Positions 1 through 6,147 of a stretch of 6,928 bases of DNA are shown here, one piece after another (the first letter of the stretch is position 1; every line of letters starts with the position of its first letter). The notes under the pieces were generated by a model, which ran no database searches, was not told where the DNA came from, and saw nothing but the letters and a program-made list of their open reading frames with translations. The position numbers and the translations under genes are program-made. The DNA lies in the NCBI GenBank assembly GCA_014189675.1, contig DVAE01000006.1, positions 1-6,928 of the forward strand, given 5' to 3'. This stretch comes from Candidatus Undinarchaeales archaeon SRR5007147.bin71. GTDB lineage: Archaea; Undinarchaeota; Undinarchaeia; Undinarchaeales; Undinarchaeaceae.

Positions 1-1197
1 GGAATTTTTGTTATACCTTCTCTTGCGGCAAGCCTAGCTGATGCGGCATCATTCTGGGTCTGGCTTGAGCTTGGAATGCTAACAATCTTCATGGCGCTTT
101 GTTTTGCAGAATTCTCAAGCGTTTATCCTAATGCAGGAGGGCTTCACCAATTTGTGAAGGAAACTTTTGGGAGCTTCACTGGATTTATGTCAGGCTGGAT
201 TGCATGGCTGATAAGCTGGTTTACAATAGCATCCCTTGCTGTAGCCTTTAGCTATTATATAAGCTACTTCATCCCACTTGGAGCGGTAGCGATACCCTTG
301 GTAGCAATAGGAGTTCTAGTTCTAACCACAGTTATTAACCTGCGAGGAATGCATTGGGGTCTGACAACCCAATATATACTAACATCGGTATCGATACTTG
401 TCCTCTGGTTTTTTGTAACATGGGGAGTTTACTGGATAGATGTTACACATTATGTTCCAACAACTCAAATAACAATGACATCCATGTTTGCTGCTGCTGT
501 TTTTGTTATAGAACCTTTCATTGGATGGGAAACGATTACATTCTTCGCAAGTGATTCAAAAAACCCCACAAGAGACATACCAAGAGCTATAATATATTCA
601 AGTGTTTTCGTGACAATACTTTACTCAGCAGTTATATTCGTAACACTCGGATTGCTCACCTCAGGTCAACTAAGTAACTCACTATCACCTCTTGCAGACG
701 CAGCAAATGTATTCTTTAACCCATGGGGAGGTTTGATAGTTGGAATAGGAGCAATAGCTATTCTTCTTGGATGTATAAACAGCTGGATTGTGAGTACGGG
801 CAGACTTCCTGCCTCTCTGGCCCAGGAAGGCTACTTCCCCAAGTTCCTTGGAAAAATTGATGAGAAAACTGGGGTTCCAACACGCGGACTGCTTTCGCAA
901 CTACTGTTTGCTTCTATTGCTGTATATTTCGCAGGATTTGAAGCACTAATATATGTTCTTGTTTCACTGGCCATGGTTCTGTACATAATATTGTTTATTG
1001 CAATACCCTTCCACAGGCGCCTTGGAAAAGAGATACCATTTAAACTACCTCTGAATCCATTAGTTCCTGTAATATCCATACTAGTTTCTGTGTTTGTACT
1101 CTTGAATGTTGAAAGAATTTATCTTATGATAGCAATTGGATTGATACTTTCTGGAATTTTTGTATATTTCGCAAGCCTTAAATTGATAAAGAGTTAA
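1..1197 (+). CDS. APC-superfamily amino acid/polyamine permease (5' end outside window)
   Basis: This is probably a secondary transporter of the APC superfamily, moving amino acids or polyamines across the cytoplasmic membrane. The frame is open from base 1, so the start lies to the left; 398 residues are visible. The first visible residues, GIFVIPS, match the unwound TM1 segment of the family (usual form GxGIF), so only a short N-terminus should be missing. Eleven further hydrophobic segments follow, giving the usual 12. Family-like stretches are FIGWET...SDSKNPTRDIP in the TM6 region (visible residues 173-194) and TGRLPASLAQEGYFPKFLGKI (266-286) in the loop after TM8. The stop is TAA at 1195. 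A methionine codon at 76 is not the true start because it falls inside TM2. Substrate cannot be read from the sequence. The gene ends just before rad50 on the same strand, suggesting co-transcription. Family call is strong; substrate is unknown. Confidence 0.88.
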   Translation, partial: GIFVIPSLAASLADAASFWVWLELGMLTIFMALCFAEFSSVYPNAGGLHQFVKETFGSFTGFMSGWIAWLISWFTIASLAVAFSYYISYFIPLGAVAIPLVAIGVLVLTTVINLRGMHWGLTTQYILTSVSILVLWFFVTWGVYWIDVTHYVPTTQITMTSMFAAAVFVIEPFIGWETITFFASDSKNPTRDIPRAIIYSSVFVTILYSAVIFVTLGLLTSGQLSNSLSPLADAANVFFNPWGGLIVGIGAIAILLGCINSWIVSTGRLPASLAQEGYFPKFLGKIDEKTGVPTRGLLSQLLFASIAVYFAGFEALIYVLVSLAMVLYIILFIAIPFHRRLGKEIPFKLPLNPLVPVISILVSVFVLLNVERIYLMIAIGLILSGIFVYFASLKLIKS

Positions 1198-1205
1198 GTA
1201 TCTGT

Positions 1206-1213
1206 GGGAGGAG
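1206..1213 (+). promoter_or_regulatory. Shine-Dalgarno site of rad50
   Basis: GGGAGGAG is a strong match to the anti-Shine-Dalgarno end of archaeal 16S rRNA. It lies inside the coding sequence if GTG at 1204 is the start, but 4 bases (counted from GGAGG) before a TTG at 1216. The spacing is slightly short but usable. This site is the main reason for preferring TTG. The GTG has only a weak GAG upstream, at 1191-1193. Confidence 0.6.
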
Positions 1214-1215
1214 TT

Positions 1216-3654
1216 TTGATTAGCGAAGTATGTATAAAAAACTGGAAGTCACATAAAGACTCTAGATTTGAATTTTCAGAGGGAGTGAACGCTATAATGG
1301 GCATAATGGGGAGTGGCAAGAGCTCTGTGATGGATGCAATATGCTTCGCATTTTTTGGAACTTATCCTGCACTGAACCAGAGAAAGCTTAAGATTGATGA
1401 CCTTATTCGAAATAAACCCAAGCAAGAACAAAAATCTGAATTGTATGTAAAGTTTCAGGCGGGAAATGATGAATATTCTGTCCTGAGGATTATAGAAAGA
1501 GGAAAGGGGACAAGTAAGTCCAGGCTTGAAAAAAACGGAGAGAGGATTGAAGGACCTAACGCACAACGAGTAACAGAATACGTTGAAAGAGTGCTTAAAA
1601 TAAATTATGAACTTTTTGTACGCGCAGTCTATTCAGAACAGAACCAGATAGATTATTTCCTCAGCATTCCGACAGGCAAGAGAAAGGATAAGATTGACCA
1701 GTTGCTGGGAATAGACAAGTTTGAACTGGCAAGAAAAAATCTATCTTCCGTTTCATCAAGTCTTCTTCTTGAATCACAGAGCAAAAAAGAAGCAGCAAGT
1801 TCAATTTTCGATGTCATAGATGTAGACAGTTTAACACGGCTTGAAACTGAAATACAGAAAGAGGAGACTGCAATTGAAGAACTGGGAAAAGAACTTACAG
1901 AAGCAAAAAGCTTGGCAACCGAAGCAGAAAAGCGTGTGCAGGAAATGGAGAAAAAACAGAAAATTGCGAGTGATATTTCATCAAAAATTGAAAGGCTTAC
2001 AGGACAAGCGGAAGCTCTAAGAAAGGGCCTGAAGGAAAGCAGACAAAAAATTTCCAGAGAGGAGCTTGAAAGAGAGCTTGAAGGAAAACATGAAAAAATA
2101 AGGGAGATGGCAGATTTGAAGGAAAGCCTTGAAAAGTTTTCCCTCAAAAAAGCCGGACTGTCCGCAACATTAGATGTACTGAGAGGCGAGTTAAAGATTA
2201 TTGAAAGTGAGATTGGAGCAGCAAAAATTAGCATAAGCTCTCTTGAAGAACTAAAAAGTATTGGAATTGAAGCTTTTGAGAAAACAGATGAGGAAATTGC
2301 TCTAAACGAAAGTCTTGAAGTAATTACGCAGGAGATTTCAGAGCTAAGAGATATTGAAGAAGTTCGGAAAAGCTTATCAGAAAATGAAAAACTAGAAAAT
2401 CGTCTGAAAATTGAAAGAGAATATGCAAGACATTTTCTCGAGGATATTGAAACGAGTGATGATTGCCCGCTTTGTAAAACACAGATGTCTGGAAAAACAA
2501 AGGAGAGTGTTGAAAGCGAGCATAGGACAAAAATAATCGCTTTTGAACGTGAAGTTTCCCTTATTAATACGGAGCAAGAGAAGCTGATAAAAGAATTGAA
2601 TATTCTGAGTGAAAAGATGGAAAAACGGGAGCACTTAAAGACTAAAACGGAATCCATTAAGGAAGGAAAAAGAAGTGAATTAAAAATTCTTGAACTGTAT
2701 TTAAGGAAAAGGGAAAATATGGAGGAAGAAATAGAACGAGCTGACTCCTCTCTTGAGGAAATTAACACTAAATTAGAAAATGTTATGGAAATGCTTGAAA
2801 AAAACGGAGCTTCTAAAATTGAAAGGGAAATTAAGGACCTTGAGAAGACTCTGGAAGCAGTTCGCACGCAAGAGAGACTAAAAGAAATTTCAAAGGAACG
2901 GGACCCTCTTCTCGAAGAGCTTGAAAGACTCGGATTTAGTAGAGAGGCATACCGCTCTGTGACAGAAGAAAAGAACAGGTGCATTATTTCTCTTGAGAGG
3001 CTTTCAGCATCAGCTAGGAGCCTGAAAGAAATTCTTTCGCAGAAAAAAGTGCAGATAAAATCACTTGAAAATAAACGGAAACTGCAGGAGGATCAGCTTA
3101 AAGATGTTGAAAAAATGACTGAGCTTACAGATGCACTTGAATTATACAAAACTGCCATAAGAAAAACCCAGGAATCCCTGAGAAAGGAGTTTATCATAGT
3201 CGTGAACGAGGTTATGGATGAGATATGGGAAACTCTGTATCCTTATCAAGACATAAGAGGTGCAAGACTCCTTATTGAGAACGGAGACTACGTCCTCAAG
3301 GTAAGAACAAGCACCGGATGGACAGAAGTAGAGGGTAAAATATCAGGGGGAGAGCGCTCTGTGGCAATACTTGCTCTGAGAATAGCTTTCTCTCTTGCTC
3401 TTGCACCGACACTTAGTTGGCTGATTCTTGACGAGCCTACGCACAACCTGGACACAAATGCAACAGACGAACTTGCTACTGCTCTCAGAGAAAGGCTGCC
3501 AAAGCTCATAAAGCAAATATTTCTCATAACGCATGAAGAGAGGTTGGAAAGCGCAGTTACAACATATCTTTATAAACTTGAGCGAGATAAGAATGTAGAT
3601 AGCGCCACAGTAGTTACTATGGCGACATCACCAGTGGAAAATGGGAATTACTGA
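1216..3654 (+). CDS. rad50: DNA double-strand break repair ATPase Rad50
   Basis: Rad50 is the SMC-like ATPase that, with the Mre11 nuclease, binds, tethers and processes broken DNA ends. From the TTG start the product is 812 residues, a little short for archaeal Rad50 (P. furiosus has 882). In order: Walker A GIMGSGKS (29-36); Q-loop region SEQNQIDYFL at about 140; first coiled-coil arm; zinc-hook CPLC (417-420), which dimerises Rad50 through shared zinc; second arm of nearly equal length; ABC signature SGGER (710-714); Walker B LILDEP (736-741) with D-loop HNLD; and H-loop histidine (773) in LITHEER. All parts of a working ATPase are present, but Walker A has Met where Rad50 normally has Asn. 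TTG was chosen because it gives the family-like beginning MISEVCIKNWKSH and follows a strong ribosome site; the alternative GTG at 1204 adds four residues. mre11 is not in the window. The gene follows the permease closely and overlaps the DUF63 gene by 14 bases. Confidence 0.95.
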   Translation: MISEVCIKNWKSHKDSRFEFSEGVNAIMGIMGSGKSSVMDAICFAFFGTYPALNQRKLKIDDLIRNKPKQEQKSELYVKFQAGNDEYSVLRIIERGKGTSKSRLEKNGERIEGPNAQRVTEYVERVLKINYELFVRAVYSEQNQIDYFLSIPTGKRKDKIDQLLGIDKFELARKNLSSVSSSLLLESQSKKEAASSIFDVIDVDSLTRLETEIQKEETAIEELGKELTEAKSLATEAEKRVQEMEKKQKIASDISSKIERLTGQAEALRKGLKESRQKISREELERELEGKHEKIREMADLKESLEKFSLKKAGLSATLDVLRGELKIIESEIGAAKISISSLEELKSIGIEAFEKTDEEIALNESLEVITQEISELRDIEEVRKSLSENEKLENRLKIEREYARHFLEDIETSDDCPLCKTQMSGKTKESVESEHRTKIIAFEREVSLINTEQEKLIKELNILSEKMEKREHLKTKTESIKEGKRSELKILELYLRKRENMEEEIERADSSLEEINTKLENVMEMLEKNGASKIEREIKDLEKTLEAVRTQERLKEISKERDPLLEELERLGFSREAYRSVTEEKNRCIISLERLSASARSLKEILSQKKVQIKSLENKRKLQEDQLKDVEKMTELTDALELYKTAIRKTQESLRKEFIIVVNEVMDEIWETLYPYQDIRGARLLIENGDYVLKVRTSTGWTEVEGKISGGERSVAILALRIAFSLALAPTLSWLILDEPTHNLDTNATDELATALRERLPKLIKQIFLITHEERLESAVTTYLYKLERDKNVDSATVVTMATSPVENGNY

Positions 3655-4444
3655 ATTCGTACAAACATATTACATAAATCCTCTTACTGTCAATCCTGAT
3701 GGCCCTTACAACATTTACAACACAATAACTTACGGAATACTTCTTGCAGTAGCAGTGTATTACTTGTACGGCTTTCTAAACAAGGTGAAAATGAAGTTTG
3801 ACGGAAGATTTTTTGTTGCGACAATACCCTTTATAGCATTGGCAGCGGTTCTGAGAGTCCTGAGAGACGGAAATATAATAGAGAGCGTCTGGCTTGTAAG
3901 TCCTCTGATATATGTTTCTGTTTTTCTTATGACAGTAATACCACTGCTTGGTTCCTTCCTTGTAGAAAGGAAAATTCCCCGCTTAAAGTATCACGTTGTA
4001 ACTTTCACACTAGGAGTAGGACTTATTTTTATCTTCGGAAGTTTGCTTTCCGTTGTTAATGTAGTCGGAGCGGCAAAAATATTTGGTCTTGGTCTCGCGG
4101 CTTCAGGACTTATTTTCTTTGCCTCAACACTCGTGAAAAACGACTTTTTCAGTAAAATAAATCTTGGTATACTCTACGCAGCAATGTTCGACGCCGCATC
4201 AACCTACATTGGAGTTGCACAATATGGCTACTTTGAGAAGCACGTTCTTCCAAACCTCCTCTTTGAAATCTTTGGACCCTGGGCAATGTTCCCCTTGAAA
4301 CTCCTTGTTCTAGGGGCAATACTCTACATACTTGACAAATATGAAGAGGACATGAATTTCAATAATTTCATAAAATTCGCCATACTTGTCCTGACACTGG
4401 CGCCTGCCTTCAGAAACACATTGAGACTCTTAGTTGGAGTGTAA
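3641..4444 (+). CDS. DUF63 family integral membrane protein
   Basis: This 267-residue polytopic membrane protein belongs to the archaeal DUF63 family, whose function is unknown to me. Recognition rests on the family-like N-terminus (FVQTYYINPL, then YNIYNTITYG at about 23-32), the VLRVLRD segment (70-76), FDAAST (183-188) and the end LAPAFRNTLRLLVG. I count about eight hydrophobic segments, near residues 29-47, 57-74, 85-107, 118-140, 144-164, 174-195, 211-231 and 242-256. Charged residues in or beside the membrane (R72, R75, D184, H201, E209, K220, R258, R262) look deliberate and could form an active or binding site, but that is inference. The ATG at 3641 is 14 bases inside rad50 in another frame, with only a weak GGA upstream, so translation is probably coupled to rad50. 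It is the last gene of the plus-strand block. Confidence 0.88.
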   Translation: MGITEFVQTYYINPLTVNPDGPYNIYNTITYGILLAVAVYYLYGFLNKVKMKFDGRFFVATIPFIALAAVLRVLRDGNIIESVWLVSPLIYVSVFLMTVIPLLGSFLVERKIPRLKYHVVTFTLGVGLIFIFGSLLSVVNVVGAAKIFGLGLAASGLIFFASTLVKNDFFSKINLGILYAAMFDAASTYIGVAQYGYFEKHVLPNLLFEIFGPWAMFPLKLLVLGAILYILDKYEEDMNFNNFIKFAILVLTLAPAFRNTLRLLVGV

Positions 4445-4455
4445 AAGAAAAGGAA
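4442..4455 (-). terminator. Possible T-tract terminator after herA
   Basis: Read on the minus strand, the bases right after the herA stop are TTCCTTTTCTTTTA, a pyrimidine tract with two runs of four T. Archaeal RNA polymerase ends transcription at such T-rich stretches without a hairpin. The tract fills the 11-base gap and overlaps the stop codon of the DUF63 gene on the other strand. I see no matching T-tract for the plus-strand block right after its stop, so that transcript may run into the herA 3' end as antisense. The call rests on composition alone. Confidence 0.35.
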
Positions 4456-6114
4456 TTACATCATTGAGCGTATATCTTCACGCTTTTTCTTTCCCTGGCA
4501 AGCAACACAGACCTTATCAGAAGAAAATGTTTTCTTATTTTTGCATTTTTTACAGACTTCCGAGTTTGTATCGAGCCACTCAGATATATGCGGAAATTTG
4601 ATAGGAAGAGCAAAGTTGAAGGAACCAGTTGAAACAAAAACGCCCTCACCTTGCTCATAATATGGTATTTTGTCAACTAAGTCATCCATATACGGAGTTG
4701 TTTCAGTAAGCGCTCTGGCATCCTTTGGTATAAGCTGAAGAGTTATTTTATTGTGTATTTGTTTAAGAACGCGCTGATCTATACCGCTTGGATCCTGTTC
4801 GACGACTATTGTGAACACTTTGAATTTCCTTCCCTCCTTAGCTATCTTTGCAATAGTATTCCCTTTTGATGACTCCTCTGGAGAGAGATAGTTGTGAGCC
4901 TCTTCTATTAAAACCCCGGCAGGCTTGAAACTTTCCCAGGCTTTTCTGTCTCCCAAGGATGCTTTTTTGTAGGCGTTGAAAAGTTTGTACGAGAAAAGTG
5001 AGCTAAGAAGCTTGCTCGTGTCATCCGAAATCCTGCTAACATCAAGAACATACCAAAGACCCCTTGTTGTGCCTTCAATGACTTCCTCAATAATTGGATA
5101 ATATTCCTCGAGCCAGACATCGCTGTCTTCACGAATTATTCCGCGGACTCGTCTCTTAACAGCTCCAATAATTGCGTCCCCTTTTGACTGCTGACCGTAG
5201 TCAGGAAGCGCCCGCATTAATAGCTGAGTGTCACAATTCAGGATCATATCCACCCAGTTCTTTGCCTTTTCCAAAATTTCCTTCTGTGCAGAAACTTCGT
5301 CCTCTGAACCAGATGGTCCATTAAGGTTCAGATTCCTGTGAAGCTTTCTGCAAGCCCACATAAAAGGAATTTGAGTTTCAGAGGCGAAGTCCTTGACCTC
5401 ACATAAGTCATTAGGAGTCAGAATATTAAGAGGAATGTGAAGCGCTTTTTCATTCTCGTCATTTGAATCAGGGGACATAGTCAAGTGAACTATTCTGGTG
5501 TCATTAGGCGTGTTGAAGGACTTCAAGTCGCTGTAATATTCTCCGTGAGGGTCTATGACTATTCCTCCGGCAAAGGGCGAGTTTCCATCTCCCTTAAGCG
5601 TTCCTCCGAGAAGTATTTTACTTGAATTTGTTTTACCTGAGTTGGTCCATCCGCTGATAAGCCAGTGAGTTACATATGCATCTTTCTCAAAGCCGACTTT
5701 TGTCTCTAGTTTCCGGCTTCCTGAGCGGACGTGAGCAAAATCTAGCTTTGGCAGCTGAAGAATATCAAAATCACTTTCATCAAGCTCATAAATGCCGCTA
5801 CCGTGCCTTGGAATTGTTTTGTAGCCAACTATCTTGGAATTTCCCTCTTTTCTGTATTCAAGAAGAACAGAAGCCTGTCCATAGAGGAGAAATCTCTCAC
5901 CGAAATCGAAGTCGAAACCTGCTGGAGAATATCTTGAGCCGACATCGGATTCAAGGGGATGTTCGGAAAGACTTGTAACAAAAATATAGAAAATTTTATC
6001 TCCGCTAACAACCTTGTAAAAACCTTCCTCTTCAACAAAATTCTCACGCTCGACGAAGAAGTACAGCCTTCTCTTTGCCCCGTCAAAATAGTCAACAGAC
6101 CCGACTTTTTCCAT
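4456..6114 (-). CDS. herA: DNA double-strand break repair helicase HerA, with C-terminal zinc ribbon
   Basis: HerA is a hexameric FtsK/HerA-family DNA translocase that partners NurA to resect broken ends. The 552-residue product has an N-terminal beta-rich HAS-barrel-like region (about 1-130), Walker A GWTNSGKT (155-162), an IDPHGEY strand (187-193), a helical insert (about 215-345), Walker B VLIEEAH (401-407) with its catalytic glutamate pair, and EGRKFKVFTIVVEQDPSGID (427-446), holding the probable arginine finger and sensor glutamine. Two motifs depart from the usual family form: Walker A has Asn where Gly is normal (GxTGSGK), and EQDP replaces SQRP/TQRP. A C-terminal extension carries CKKC (521-524) and CVAC (536-539), spaced as a zinc ribbon, which typical HerA proteins lack. 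The ATG at 6114 directly precedes the HAS-barrel strand and has no Shine-Dalgarno; a TATA box upstream suggests a leaderless start. nurA lies 33 bases upstream on the same strand, supporting HerA over other FtsK-like ATPases. Confidence 0.92.
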   Translation of the reverse strand: MEKVGSVDYFDGAKRRLYFFVERENFVEEEGFYKVVSGDKIFYIFVTSLSEHPLESDVGSRYSPAGFDFDFGERFLLYGQASVLLEYRKEGNSKIVGYKTIPRHGSGIYELDESDFDILQLPKLDFAHVRSGSRKLETKVGFEKDAYVTHWLISGWTNSGKTNSSKILLGGTLKGDGNSPFAGGIVIDPHGEYYSDLKSFNTPNDTRIVHLTMSPDSNDENEKALHIPLNILTPNDLCEVKDFASETQIPFMWACRKLHRNLNLNGPSGSEDEVSAQKEILEKAKNWVDMILNCDTQLLMRALPDYGQQSKGDAIIGAVKRRVRGIIREDSDVWLEEYYPIIEEVIEGTTRGLWYVLDVSRISDDTSKLLSSLFSYKLFNAYKKASLGDRKAWESFKPAGVLIEEAHNYLSPEESSKGNTIAKIAKEGRKFKVFTIVVEQDPSGIDQRVLKQIHNKITLQLIPKDARALTETTPYMDDLVDKIPYYEQGEGVFVSTGSFNFALPIKFPHISEWLDTNSEVCKKCKNKKTFSSDKVCVACQGKKKREDIRSMM

Positions 6115-6136
6115 TATAATCGCTATACTCAGGTGA

Positions 6137-6144
6137 TTTATAAA
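6137..6144 (-). promoter_or_regulatory. TATA box of a probable leaderless herA promoter
   Basis: TTTATAAA lies in the 33-base gap between nurA and herA. Its centre is about 26 bases before the herA ATG, the spacing archaeal TATA boxes have from the transcription start, so RNA would begin at or very near the ATG. The herA start has no Shine-Dalgarno, which agrees with a leaderless message. The upstream BRE position is not clearly purine-rich. The box is its own reverse complement, so direction comes only from context. herA could also be read from a nurA transcript. Confidence 0.5.
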
Positions 6145-6147
6145 TAA

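Noticed and set aside
1161-1170. TATA-like TGTATATTTC before rad50 as a separate rad50 promoter
   Set aside because: It lies in permease coding sequence, is a weak TATA match, and the 40-52 base distance fits no clear leaderless start. Read-through from the permease explains rad50 expression more simply.
921-1173. A 13-base exact repeat, TGTATATTTCGCA, at 921-933 and 1161-1173
   Set aside because: Both copies encode Val-Tyr-Phe-Ala in membrane segments of the permease in the same frame. Two copies in similar coding sequence are most likely chance.
1653-2984. A 443-codon open frame on the minus strand opposite rad50
   Set aside because: Its product is a low-complexity Ser/Phe/Leu-rich string, the expected reverse reading of Glu/Lys-rich coiled-coil codons. 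It has no recognisable domain, and the plus-strand Rad50 frame is certain.
1780-3160. Repetitive GAA/AAG/AAA-rich stretch in rad50 as a DNA repeat
   Set aside because: There is no fixed repeat unit. The pattern is the codon usage of a long Glu/Lys/Leu coiled coil, normal for Rad50.
5676-5978. A 100-codon plus-strand frame inside herA
   Set aside because: It lies wholly opposite the HAS-barrel coding region, has no ribosome site that I can see and resembles no family.
6137-6144. The same TTTATAAA read as a plus-strand promoter
   Set aside because: The box is palindromic, but no convincing plus-strand gene follows it; both flanking genes are on the minus strand.
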